NCBI GenBank assembly: GCA_900542525.1
Contig: UQNZ01000007.1
Span: 1 to 64,000 of the forward strand
Length of the DNA stretch: 64,000 nt
Reading direction: 5' to 3'
Source of the DNA: an uncultured Eggerthella sp.
GTDB taxonomy: Bacteria > Actinomycetota > Coriobacteriia > Coriobacteriales > Eggerthellaceae
In this document: positions 16,536-24,539 of the stretch, in pieces
Layout of the letters: the number at the start of each line of letters is the position of its first letter
Position numbering within the stretch: the stretch's first letter is position 1
Made by a program: the position numbers and the translations under genes
Notes under the pieces: model-generated
The model's database searches: none
Told to the model about the DNA's origin: nothing
Seen by the model: only the letters and a program-made list of their open reading frames with translations

Positions 16536-17066
16536 TTAGATGCGAGCTACCTGATCGAAAGACAGCTCAACGGGAGTTTCGCGACCGAAGATGGTAACGA
16601 GAACCTTAACCTTGCCCGATTCGGGCGATACCTCAGCAACGACTCCATCGAATTCTGCAAGTGCGCCTGAAACAACTTTAACTGCCTGGCCCACTTCAAG
16701 TGACGTGGAGGTTTTCTTCGGCGCTTCACGGCTCGTGCGATTCATGATCTTGTTATATTCCTCGCGCGTGAGCGGCTCAGGATTTCCCTGGCTACCTACG
16801 AAACCGGTAACACCAGGGGTATTGCGAACCGCAGCCCAGCTACGGTCGTCAAGATCCATACGAACCAGAACATATCCGGGAAGCACTTTCTTTTCAGTTT
16901 CCACCCTGCGGCCACCCTCTTTGATCTCGGTGACAGACTCGGTGGGGATTTCGATAGCGAAGACACGATCTTCAAGACCAAGACTTTCGATACGGGTCTC
17001 GAGACTCTTCTTCACTTTGTTCTCATAGCCTGAATAGGTGTGCAAGACGTACCATTTTTTGCTCAT
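16536..17066 (-). CDS. nusG: Transcription antitermination/elongation factor NusG
   Basis: This 176-residue factor binds RNA polymerase and links it to Rho or the ribosome. It opens with WYVLHTYSGYENKVK, the standard NGN domain start, and has PGYVLVRMDLDD and the RNTPGVTGFVG segment near residues 80-95. The C-terminal KOW domain follows (VGQAVKVVSGALAEFDGVV). secE ends 3 bp upstream. No long N-terminal extension of the kind seen in some actinobacteria is present. Confidence 0.97.
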   Translation of the reverse strand: MSKKWYVLHTYSGYENKVKKSLETRIESLGLEDRVFAIEIPTESVTEIKEGGRRVETEKKVLPGYVLVRMDLDDRSWAAVRNTPGVTGFVGSQGNPEPLTREEYNKIMNRTSREAPKKTSTSLEVGQAVKVVSGALAEFDGVVAEVSPESGKVKVLVTIFGRETPVELSFDQVARI

Positions 17067-17069
17067 AGC

Positions 17070-17474
17070 CTATGCTCCCAAACTAGAGATAGCGAACAGA
17101 AGCGGTGTGACGATCCAGTCATCCAAGATAAGGGTGAAGATGCCGAAGAAGATAAGCGCGACTATAACCACGCCCGTCCACTGGATAACATCCTGTCGAC
17201 TTGGCCAGGTAACGCGACGCATCTCTGCGCGGACATCGAAGAAGAACTGGAAGCGGCGCTTCTTCGGCTTAGCCTCTTCCTGCTTGATCTGATAATCCTG
17301 CAGTGATTCCTGCTTTTCTTTTTCCTGCTTCTTAGCTTCTTTCTTCGCAAGGAAGCCCTTCTTCTTAGGCTCCTCTTCAACAGCAACTACAACTTCACCA
17401 CGCTCTTGCACGGCTTTCTTTGCTGCTTTTTTTGCAGAAGCTTTCGCCCTTTGTGTTTTTGACTTTTTTGCCAT
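17070..17474 (-). CDS. secE: Preprotein translocase subunit SecE
   Basis: SecE clamps the SecY channel. The 134-residue protein has a long Lys/Glu/Ala-rich cytoplasmic N-terminus (residues 1-75), the conserved amphipathic FFFDVRAEMRRVTWPSRQDV, and one transmembrane helix (about 97-120). The start at 17474 follows CAGGAAG; an earlier in-frame ATG is rejected because its 15 residues are unlike SecE and lack a binding site. The N-terminal extension is longer than in Gram-negative homologues lacking extra helices, as often in actinobacteria. Confidence 0.93.
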   Translation of the reverse strand: MAKKSKTQRAKASAKKAAKKAVQERGEVVVAVEEEPKKKGFLAKKEAKKQEKEKQESLQDYQIKQEEAKPKKRRFQFFFDVRAEMRRVTWPSRQDVIQWTGVVIVALIFFGIFTLILDDWIVTPLLFAISSLGA

Positions 17475-17550
17475 ACAACTTCCTGATCTGGAAATCCAAC
17501 AGTCTATAACGCCAAACAAGCAGCTTATTAAGCTGCTTATTAGAACAAGC

Positions 17551-17627
17551 TGGCAGGCCAGGAGGGACTCGAACCCCCAACATGCGGTTTTGGAGACCGC
17601 CGCTCTACCAATTGGAGCTACTGGCCT
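17551..17627 (-). tRNA. tRNA-Trp (CCA)
   Basis: The minus strand folds into a full cloverleaf. Acceptor arms are AGGCCAG and CTGGCCT, the D-arm includes AGCTCCAATTGGTAGAGC, and the anticodon arm GCGGTCTCCAAAACCGC shows CCA. The T-arm is GGGGGTTCGAGTCCCTC. The 3' CCA is encoded. It lies between secE and rpmG, as in many actinobacteria. Confidence 0.96.
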
Positions 17628-17642
17628 ATTTAGCGCCTAATC

Positions 17643-17792
17643 TTAACGAGTTTCCTTATGCATTGTGTGGTGACCGCACCACTTGCAATACTTCTTGAAC
17701 TCAATACGATCAGGATTATTCTGCTTGTTTTTCTTGGTCGTATAGTTGCGGCGTTTGCACTCAGTGCATGCCAAAGTGACCAAAGTACGCAT
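17643..17792 (-). CDS. rpmG: Ribosomal protein bL33 (zinc-binding type)
   Basis: A 49-residue 50S protein near the E site. It carries two cysteine pairs (LACTEC and YCKWC) that bind zinc, so it is the zinc-containing paralogue type. The start at 17792 follows AAAGGAG; a longer frame upstream runs into non-coding sequence. It sits between tuf and tRNA-Trp. Confidence 0.95.
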   Translation of the reverse strand: MRTLVTLACTECKRRNYTTKKNKQNNPDRIEFKKYCKWCGHHTMHKETR

Positions 17793-17848
17793 GAATTCTC
17801 CTTTAATTACTATTCGTGCGCTTGTGTTTACACATGAACTTACGGATA

Positions 17849-17875
17849 GCTGGACCCGCATCTCGCGGGTCCAGC
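17849..17875 (-). terminator. Hairpin downstream of tuf
   Basis: GCTGGACCCGC and GCGGGTCCAGC (17849-17859 with 17865-17875) make a perfect 11-bp stem in the tuf-rpmG gap. There is no T run on either side, so it may stabilise or process the tuf message rather than terminate it fully. Confidence 0.55.
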
Positions 17876-17898
17876 CAAGCAATCTAGTTTAGATCGTG

Positions 17899-19101
17899 CT
17901 ATTTGATGATCTTGGTAACACGACCGGAACCAACGGTGCGACCGCCTTCACGGATAGCGAAGCGCAGGCCTTCTTCCATAGCGATCGGATGAATGAGTTC
18001 GCCGCGGAGCTCAACATTGTCGCCAGGCATAACCATTTCGGTGCCTTCAGGAAGGTGTGCAACACCGGTAACGTCGGTGGTGCGGAAGTAGAACTGAGGA
18101 CGATAGCCATCGAAGAATGGGGTATGACGACCACCTTCGTCCTTGGTAAGGATGTAAACCTGACCTTCGAACTCCGTGTGAGGAGTAACAGAGCCGGGCT
18201 TGCAGAGAACCTGACCACGAACGATATCTTCGCGCTTAACACCACGGAGGAGGCAGCCGATGTTGTCGCCAGCCTGAGCCTCATCGAGGAGCTTACGGAA
18301 CATCTCGATGCCGGTGCAAACCGTCTTCTCAGTGTCCTTGATACCAACGATCTCGAGTTCGTCGTTGACGTGGAGAACGCCACGCTCAACACGGCCGGTA
18401 GCAACAGTGCCACGACCGGTGATGGTCATGGTGTCTTCAACAGCCATGAGGAAGGGCTTGTCAACGTCGCGCTCCGGAGTAGGAATGTAGCTATCAACTG
18501 CTTCCATGAGCTCCCAGATCTTGTCCTGATAAGCAGCATCGCCTTCAAGAGCCTTAAGAGCAGAACCGCGGATGATCGGGGTGTCGTCTCCAGGGAACTC
18601 ATAAGAGGAGAGAAGTTCACGAACTTCCATCTCAACGAGCTCGAGGAGCTCTTCGTCGTCAACCATGTCGCACTTGTTGAGGAATACGACGATGTAAGGA
18701 ACGCCAACCTGACGAGCAAGCAGGATGTGCTCACGAGTCTGAGCCATAGGACCGTCGGTTGCTGCGATAACGAGGATCGCACCGTCCATCTGAGCAGCAC
18801 CGGTGATCATGTTCTTGACGTAGTCGGCATGGCCCGGGCAGTCAACGTGTGCATAGTGACGGGTGTCGGTTTCGTACTCGATGTGAGCGATGGAGATGGT
18901 AATACCACGCTCGCGCTCTTCAGGAGCTTTATCGATGTCTTCAAAAGCGGTGAAGTCTGCAGTTGCAGAGCCGTGAGAACCGTCGTTTGAAGAAAGGGTT
19001 TTAGAAATTGCTGCAGTCAGCGTAGTTTTGCCGTGGTCAACGTGACCAATGGTACCGATGTTAACATGCGGCTTAGTACGCTCGAACTTTTCTTTAGCCA
19101 T
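17899..19101 (-). CDS. tuf: Elongation factor Tu
   Basis: This 400-residue GTPase delivers aminoacyl-tRNA to the ribosome. G motifs are GHVDHGKT (residues 19-26), the DIDKAPEERERGITI switch I region, DCPGHADYV and NKCDMVDD. Domains 2 and 3 follow with GRGTVATGRVERG and the conserved end GSGRVTKI. The start at 19101 follows AAGGAGG. A frame continuing upstream to 19344 only runs through tRNA genes. tuf is separated from rpsL-rpsG-fusA here and heads the secE-nusG cluster together with tRNAs. Confidence 0.98.
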   Translation of the reverse strand: MAKEKFERTKPHVNIGTIGHVDHGKTTLTAAISKTLSSNDGSHGSATADFTAFEDIDKAPEERERGITISIAHIEYETDTRHYAHVDCPGHADYVKNMITGAAQMDGAILVIAATDGPMAQTREHILLARQVGVPYIVVFLNKCDMVDDEELLELVEMEVRELLSSYEFPGDDTPIIRGSALKALEGDAAYQDKIWELMEAVDSYIPTPERDVDKPFLMAVEDTMTITGRGTVATGRVERGVLHVNDELEIVGIKDTEKTVCTGIEMFRKLLDEAQAGDNIGCLLRGVKREDIVRGQVLCKPGSVTPHTEFEGQVYILTKDEGGRHTPFFDGYRPQFYFRTTDVTGVAHLPEGTEMVMPGDNVELRGELIHPIAMEEGLRFAIREGGRTVGSGRVTKIIK

Positions 19102-19167
19102 TCTGTCCTCCTTATTAAGGTTGTCTAAAGAGAATTTACAAAGCTTACGGTTGTAAGCGAGTGAATT

Positions 19168-19244
19168 TGGTAGCGGTGACTGGATTCGAACCAGTGACGC
19201 CACGGGTATGAACCGTGTGCTCTGACCACCTGAGCTACACCGCC
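19168..19244 (-). tRNA. tRNA-Met (CAT)
   Basis: Acceptor GGCGGTG pairs with CACCGCT; the anticodon arm ACGGTTCATACCCGT shows CAT; the T-arm is CTGGTTCGAATCCAG; the 3' CCA is encoded. The first base pair is G-T rather than the C-A mismatch of initiators, so it is probably an elongator tRNA-Met, although a CAT anticodon later modified for isoleucine cannot be excluded. Confidence 0.93.
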
Positions 19245-19250
19245 AAATAC

Positions 19251-19330
<80 letters not shown>

Positions 19331-19415
19331 TGGTGGAAGTGCAAGGATTCGAACCTTGGAAGGCTGAGCCAACGGGTTTACAGCCCGTCCCATTTGACCG
19401 CTTTGGTACACTTCC
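19331..19415 (-). tRNA. tRNA-Tyr (GTA)
   Basis: Acceptor GGAAGTG pairs with CACTTCC; the anticodon arm CGGGCTGTAAACCCG shows GTA. A long variable arm makes it class II (85 nt with CCA), as expected for bacterial tRNA-Tyr. It is the first gene of the tRNA-tuf-secE-nusG-rplKA unit. Confidence 0.95.
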
Positions 19416-19491
19416 ATAATTTCGCTTGTCTCATGTGTAATTTTCAAGCTGCCTGCTCAAATATGCCTCTCTGGCAATTTCGAGCAAGTGA

Positions 19492-19520
19492 ATAATAGGT
19501 GAGGAAAAGATTGTTGTCAA
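19492..19520 (-). promoter_or_regulatory. Strong promoter of the tRNA-tuf-secE-nusG-rplKA unit
   Basis: On the minus strand, TTGACA (19515-19520) and TATTAT (19492-19497) are separated by 17 bp. The -35 is a perfect match and the -10 differs by one base. It lies about 77 bp before tRNA-Tyr, as expected for a highly expressed stable-RNA operon. Confidence 0.85.
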
Positions 19521-19630
19521 CAGCTACCACGCCCCCGCGCGTATCCATGTTTTTCGCGACCTCTCCCCTTCCCTTATGCCGGTGTTTTGCCTGTTCAATT
19601 CGTATTTTTATCAGCATGTCCCCAAAAACG

Positions 19631-19664
19631 AACAACCCCGAGCACTGCTCAGGGTTGTTTTTTT
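19631..19664 (-). terminator. Terminator after the Na+/proline-type symporter
   Basis: AACAACCC...GGGTTGTT (19631-19638 with 19652-19659), with an inner GAGCA/TGCTC stem, makes a long hairpin. On the minus strand it is followed by a run with TTGTTCGTTTTT; on the plus strand by T7. It serves the gene ending at 19718. Confidence 0.85.
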
Positions 19665-19717
19665 GTTCGTATTTCTCTCAAAAATAATGCGCAATTTTTC
19701 GACAGACGGTTTTTAGG

Positions 19718-21280
19718 TTAGCAATCTGCCTTCAGATAGGAATCGAACTCATCCGTGATCTCCTTCGAAGGCTCTGCTGTGAGCTTAGAGACGACAATGA
19801 TCACTATCAAGCTCAGGAAGAAGCACGGAAGCAGCTCATAGACGCCGAAAATGCCGCCTAACGGCTTGATGAGCTCATGCCACACCACAACGCCGATCGC
19901 ACCCGTAAGCATGCCCGCAACCGCGCCTGGTAGATTCGTGCGCTTCCAATAGAGCGAGAGCAGCATGAGCGGACCAAACGCCGCGCCGAAGCCAGCCCAA
20001 GCGTAAGAAACAACTTGGAAGATGATCGAGTTCTCGTCGATGGCGATGAAGATACCGAAGAGCAAGATCACCACGAGCGTGATGCGCGCCACGATCATGA
20101 CCTGCGCATCGGTAGCATTCTTCTTGATCAAGCCGCGGAAGATGTTCTCTGCAACCGCCGAACCTGAGATCAGCAGATAAGACGAAGAAGAGGACATGGC
20201 CGCCGCGAAGATACCAGAGACCACAAGACCGCACATGAAAGAAGGCAGCATCATCTGTGCGAGTACGATGAAGATGTTCTCGGCTGCAGAATTCGTGAGG
20301 AATTCAGTCGGCAGGACCGCACGACCAATGAGGCCGATCGAGACCGCACAGAACAGCGAGATAACCACCCAAACCACCGCAATAACACGGGATTTCTTGA
20401 TCTCATCGGAGTTCTTGACGGACATGAAGCGCACGAGCACCTGCGGCATACCGAAGTAGCCGAGACCCCACGCGAGACAAGAGATGATAGCGATGATGCC
20501 GTATTCGGTTGGTTCGCCGAACGCCGGCAGGCCATCAACGATGAGCTGGTTGCCTGCAGTATCAACGATAGGTACCGCTTGCTGAGTACCGTTCAAGAAG
20601 CCCGGCAGCGAATTCAGGAAGGCGACCGTATTCTCGACACCACCCGCTTGCGCGACCGAACCGACGAAGACGATCACGAGAGCGCAGATCATGATCGATC
20701 CCTGAATAAGGTCGGTAGTGGAGACCGCCAGATAGCCGCCCACAAAGGTATAGAGAAACACGACAAGAGCACCAAGCACCATCATGGTGGCGTAATCGAG
20801 CCCGAAGAGCGTTGCAAAAAGCTTTCCGCAGGTCACGAAGCACGAACCCACATAGATGCTAAAGAACAGCAGGATGATGACCGCAGCGATGGTCATGAGG
20901 ATGTTCTTCTTGTCATGGAAACGATTCGAAAAAAAATCGGGAATGGTAATGGCGTTACCGGCAACCTCAGAATACTTGCGCAGACGCTTTGCCACGAACT
21001 TCCAGTTGAGGTAGGTGCCAATAGCCAAGCCAATAGCGGTCCAGACCGCTTCGTTCGCGCCACAGAAGTAAGCAAGACCAGGAAGACCCATGAGCAGATA
21101 GCCCGACATATCGGAGGCTTCGGCGGAAAGCGCTGTGAGCCACGGACCGAGGCTTCGGCCGCCCAAGAAGTATTCTTCGGTCGAGCGATTCGACTTCTTC
21201 GCATAGATGAAGCCGATGATCACAACCACGATGAAATAAAGGAGCATTGCGAACAATACCCAAAAGTCACCAGTAACCAT
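19718..21280 (-). CDS. putP: Sodium/proline symporter (SSS family, PutP-like)
   Basis: A 520-residue membrane protein with about 13 transmembrane helices. It starts with an FVVIIGFIYAKK-type first helix, then NRSTEEYFLGGRSLGPWLTA, the signature after TM1. SAEASDMSGYLLMGLPG in TM2 holds the Na2-site and substrate residues of PutP. GLGYFGMPQVLVRFMSVK is the proline-transporter segment in the middle. Proline is the best guess for substrate, though pantothenate or other SSS substrates are possible. It is transcribed alone and ends at a strong terminator. Imported proline would suit an asaccharolytic amino-acid user. Confidence 0.85.
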   Translation of the reverse strand: MVTGDFWVLFAMLLYFIVVVIIGFIYAKKSNRSTEEYFLGGRSLGPWLTALSAEASDMSGYLLMGLPGLAYFCGANEAVWTAIGLAIGTYLNWKFVAKRLRKYSEVAGNAITIPDFFSNRFHDKKNILMTIAAVIILLFFSIYVGSCFVTCGKLFATLFGLDYATMMVLGALVVFLYTFVGGYLAVSTTDLIQGSIMICALVIVFVGSVAQAGGVENTVAFLNSLPGFLNGTQQAVPIVDTAGNQLIVDGLPAFGEPTEYGIIAIISCLAWGLGYFGMPQVLVRFMSVKNSDEIKKSRVIAVVWVVISLFCAVSIGLIGRAVLPTEFLTNSAAENIFIVLAQMMLPSFMCGLVVSGIFAAAMSSSSSYLLISGSAVAENIFRGLIKKNATDAQVMIVARITLVVILLFGIFIAIDENSIIFQVVSYAWAGFGAAFGPLMLLSLYWKRTNLPGAVAGMLTGAIGVVVWHELIKPLGGIFGVYELLPCFFLSLIVIIVVSKLTAEPSKEITDEFDSYLKADC

Positions 21281-21346
21281 ACATCTCCTTTTTCATTTCT
21301 ATCTTCAGTTATGTTCGTTGCTTTTGGCCATCTTCGCCGGTTGTTC

Positions 21347-21375
21347 TTGGGAAAATGGTCGCAGCGGATTATACT
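21347..21375 (+). promoter_or_regulatory. Promoter of the aspartate aminotransferase gene
   Basis: TTGGGA (21347-21352) and TATACT (21370-21375) are 17 bp apart. A second -10-like TATAAT lies at 21388-21393 without a matching -35. The leader would be about 65 nt. Confidence 0.55.
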
Positions 21376-21448
21376 CTAAGCATCCCCTATAATGAGTGTT
21401 TCATACGGTTAAATTCCGCATATGGGACGCAATACGAAAGGAAAAGGT

Positions 21449-22738
21449 ATGTCCACCTACGAAGAAATGACGCGAGATGAACTCTTGACGCTCAAGGATG
21501 CGCTGCAAAAGGAATACGACGAATATTGCACGCTCGACCTTTCTCTTAACATGGCTCGCGGCAAGCCCGCGAAAGATCAGTTGGATCTGAGCATGCCCAT
21601 GCTCGATGTTATTTCTTCGAACACTGAATGCGTTGATGAAGCTGGTACTGACCTGCGCAACTACGGTATCTTGGACGGCATCGATGAAGCGAAGGTGCTC
21701 ATGGCCTCGATGTTGGATGACGATCCGGAAAACGTGATCGTGTTCGGCAACTCGAGCTTGAACATCATGTATGACACCATCATGCGCTGCTGGGTATTCG
21801 GAACGCTGGGCGCGGCCCCGTGGAGCCAGCTTGAAGAAGTGAAATTCCTCTGCCCTGTTCCAGGCTACGATCGTCACTTCGGCGTGACCGAGGCGTTCGG
21901 CATCAAGATGATCCCCATTCCCATGACCGAAGACGGTCCCGATATGGATGCGGTCAAGGAGCTCGTGGCAAATGATGCTTCCGTGAAGGGCATCTGGTGC
22001 GTGCCGAAGTATTCCAATCCTGGTGGCATTACGTATAGCGATGAAGTCGTGCGCGAGCTGGCATCCATGCCTACCGCAGCGGACGATTTCCGCATCTTCT
22101 GGGATAACGCCTACACCGTTCATCACCTCTATGACGATGCAGCTGATCAGGACCAGTTGCTCGATATCGCTGATGCATGCGCCCAGGCTGGAAACCCGAA
22201 CCGCTACTTCAAGTTCGGTTCGACTTCCAAGGTTACCCTGCCGGGCGCTGGTATCTCGGCTATGGCAGCCAGCCCCGAGAACATCGCGGACATCAAGGCG
22301 CGCATGGGCGTGCAGACCATCGGGCATGACAAGATCAACCAGCTTCGCCACGTCAGGTTCTTGAAGAACGCAGATGGCATTGCTGAGCATATGTCGAAAC
22401 ATGCAGCTATCATCCGTCCGAAGTTCGAACTGGTGCTTGAGACCTTAAGCAACGGACTTGATGGCACCGGTTGCGGTAGCTGGAGCAATCCACGTGGCGG
22501 CTACTTCATCTCCTTCGATGCTCCTGAGGGAACCGCAAAGCGCATCGTTTCACTGGCGAAGGATGCGGGCGTGACCATGACGGGCGCAGGTGCAACGTAT
22601 CCTTATAAGAACGACCCTAAGGACTCGAACATCCGCATCGCGCCTACCCTTCCGCCACTCGAAGAGCTTGATCAGGCCATGAAGGTGTTCGTGACCTGCG
22701 TGAAGCTTGCTGCAGTCGAGAAGCTGCTGGAAGATTAG
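21449..22738 (+). CDS. Aspartate aminotransferase, class Ic (atypical, MocR-like fold type I)
   Basis: A 429-residue PLP enzyme that would interconvert aspartate and oxaloacetate with 2-oxoglutarate/glutamate. It contains NMARGKPAKDQLDLS near the N-terminus, KYSNPGGITYSDE, the WDNAY aspartate that contacts the PLP ring, and the Schiff-base lysine in GSTSKVTLPGAG. The C-terminal NPRGGYFISFD is typical of subgroup Ic aminotransferases known from actinobacteria. The start at 21449 follows AAAGGAAAAGG; an upstream in-frame ATG has no binding site. It is transcribed alone. Confidence 0.85.
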   Translation: MSTYEEMTRDELLTLKDALQKEYDEYCTLDLSLNMARGKPAKDQLDLSMPMLDVISSNTECVDEAGTDLRNYGILDGIDEAKVLMASMLDDDPENVIVFGNSSLNIMYDTIMRCWVFGTLGAAPWSQLEEVKFLCPVPGYDRHFGVTEAFGIKMIPIPMTEDGPDMDAVKELVANDASVKGIWCVPKYSNPGGITYSDEVVRELASMPTAADDFRIFWDNAYTVHHLYDDAADQDQLLDIADACAQAGNPNRYFKFGSTSKVTLPGAGISAMAASPENIADIKARMGVQTIGHDKINQLRHVRFLKNADGIAEHMSKHAAIIRPKFELVLETLSNGLDGTGCGSWSNPRGGYFISFDAPEGTAKRIVSLAKDAGVTMTGAGATYPYKNDPKDSNIRIAPTLPPLEELDQAMKVFVTCVKLAAVEKLLED

Positions 22739-22772
22739 CTCCTACACATTTACCTTTTTGCTTGCGTTTTGC

Positions 22773-22814
22773 GTGAAGCTCACGAGTGCATGTCAGCTCG
22801 AGATCTTCACGCTT
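22773..22814 (+). terminator. Candidate terminator after the aminotransferase
   Basis: GCGTGAAG and CTTCACGC (22773-22780 with 22807-22814) pair perfectly over a 26-nt loop and are followed by TTCTCGC. The T run is short, so termination may be partial. Confidence 0.4.
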
Positions 22815-22920
22815 CTCGCATAAAGATCTCAGCAATTACTGCTTGAAATTTTCGGTTGAAAGCACAGTCAACCCATCAACTGGAATCCGCGAACTGGAGT
22901 TCTACCGTTTCAGACAAAAT

Positions 22921-22943
22921 CAAAAGAGCGTTTCTCTCTTTTG
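22921..22943 (-). terminator. Candidate terminator between the regulator and the aminotransferase
   Basis: CAAAAGAG and CTCTTTTG (22921-22928 with 22936-22943) form an 8-bp stem. On the minus strand it is followed by ATTTTG, on the plus strand by a run ending in TTTTT after 6 bases. It could stop both convergent units. The rest of the 276-bp gap shows no gene. Confidence 0.5.
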
Positions 22944-23014
22944 CGAGAATTTTTAGCCACTGCTTGCGAGCAATATCGATCAATCACTCTCCCGCAATCA
23001 CAGCTTCACGGTCG

Positions 23015-24380
23015 CTACTTCATAAAATCGTCCAGATCAGCTTGCGAGAATATACCTTTATCACGCAAGCTCTCGATATATGAACGTGCAAGATCTTGAC
23101 GCCCCATAGCAACGAGCGCTTTCACCAAAAGCACATGAACTCGTGAACTGAGGCAAGTTTGTGCTGTGAGATTTGCTACTGTGCGAAAAAGTTGAATATA
23201 GCGCTGATTCTTCAAAAGAATGGCGAAGTAATTCTCGAGAGCTGAATCAAAGAGCAGTCGGTAGTAGGTAATACGCCCTAGAAAGGTAGTCTCGCTTTCT
23301 AGGCCAGGCAACATATCACCCTTATAGAGCTTGATCGCGTATTCAAGCAAAGCCAACCGTTCGAGCTCAGATGTTGTTTTTCGTTTTGCCATAGAGCAAT
23401 ACAACTCGAAACGAGAGATATCCAAATTGAACTTGAATTTCGGATTGAGCATGTACGATCCGTGCCGCGTAATAACGATATCATCATCGATATAGGGTTT
23501 GAATGCCTTGCGAATACGAAACACGACGCTCTTTATCGTATTCTTAGGATTGTCAACCTCTCCGTCTCGAAGGAGCAACTCCGTGATCTCTTGAGTCGAG
23601 ATCAATCGACGTCTATACAGCAAAAGATTAGCAAGAAAGATCGTGCATTGCCGACCGCCTATATCGTAGCAATCGATGGTTTTCCCATTGATCTTGAGTT
23701 GAAAGGTACCCAGCATCTTTATATAAATACTATTCGTGGGGACATTCAAACGCAAAGAAGAGGTTTCTCCACCGGCAATCTCTTCAAGCATGAGTCGTTT
23801 TGAAACCTCCGTCTTGATCGCATTACCAGCGAGAGTGAGAGATAGGGTATATTCAAGGAAGCGGGTCGGTCGGTCGATAATGACCATCCATAAGAAAGAG
23901 CTTGTTTCGATGAATGGCAAAACCATCATCAAGTCATTCGCATCCCAAGCCTCCTTTACATCGCGGAGAACCCCCCCCCACAAAATATACGGGAACATCT
24001 TCGTGCAGACCGTCGAAAGCACTCACATCAAGATTAAGGAAGCGCTCGGTGCTCGCTCGATCTTCCCTGCCGAGGAGCCGATCGCTGCCCGTTCGATCTT
24101 CCATGTCAGTAAAGACGATTTCGCAGCTTCCTTTGTCTTTGTCAATCGCAGCGATAAAAGCCGAAGCAGCGCCGTAAACACCTTTTACAGCATCAAGACG
24201 GATCATAATACGCGTCGAAAACCCTCGGTCAGGAGTACATTCACTGATCACTTCATTAGTAAAATACGAAAAGACCGATGTATAGTTCAGATTGAAAGAA
24301 TTATCGAATAGATCACCTGTGGCTTGTACGTCAGACAGTTCAGCCCGATCGACAACAGTAGCCTTGTTTTCCGTCTCCAC
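23015..24380 (-). pseudogene. SARP/BTAD-like transcriptional regulator, frame broken at a G9 tract (candidate phase-variable gene)
   Basis: Two overlapping frames encode one protein. The first part starts with GTG at 24380 and runs in frame to the G9 tract (23971-23979), then stops at 23934. The second part is open from upstream of the tract to 23015. With eight G (or eleven) the two join as VYFVGGVLRDVKEAW, giving 454 residues (eight G). In that product, residues 1-215 are an unrecognised input domain. About 219-314 form an OmpR/SARP-type winged helix (LGTFQLKINGK, then SVVFRIRKAF, then ITRHGSYMLNP). About 319-454 form a helical BTAD/TPR-like domain. It follows the CoA-transferase cluster on the same strand. 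It could be switched off here by slippage, be a true pseudogene, or reflect an assembly error in the homopolymer. Confidence 0.75.
23971..23979 (-). repeat. Homopolymer tract of nine G (coding strand) inside the regulator gene
   Basis: Nine consecutive C on the plus strand read as nine G in the regulator message. The count puts the upstream and downstream halves in different frames; loss of one G or gain of two restores one long frame. This is the longest mononucleotide run noticed within a coding region of the window. Such tracts are classic slipped-strand contingency sites. Confidence 0.9.
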
Positions 24381-24428
24381 TTAACACCCTTCTAAACAGC
24401 ATGAACCAAGTTCTGAACAAGAAAGCCT

Positions 24429-24467
24429 CAGTGAAAGAACCACCTCACACGCAATCCCAGTGAAAGA
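24429..24467. repeat. Direct repeat CAGTGAAAGA upstream of the regulator
   Basis: Two identical 10-bp copies at 24429-24438 and 24458-24467, starting 29 bp apart, lie in the 159-bp gap between the regulator start and the CoA-transferase end. SARP-type regulators bind direct repeats, so this is a candidate operator, but the spacing is not the usual 11 or 22 bp. Confidence 0.4.
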
Positions 24468-24539
24468 GCAACACACCAGAAATAGCATTCAAATTCGCCT
24501 GTCAGGGCGACCTTCAAGTTCGTCCATCAGGCGTCCCCT

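Noticed and set aside
17896..18990. 364-codon open frame on the plus strand, antisense to tuf
   Set aside because: It mirrors the codon pattern of the EF-Tu gene, has no binding site, and its translation matches no protein logic. Similar antisense frames oppose fusA (61441-62973), ribBA (35075-36442), rplA, rplB and acnA and are rejected for the same reason.
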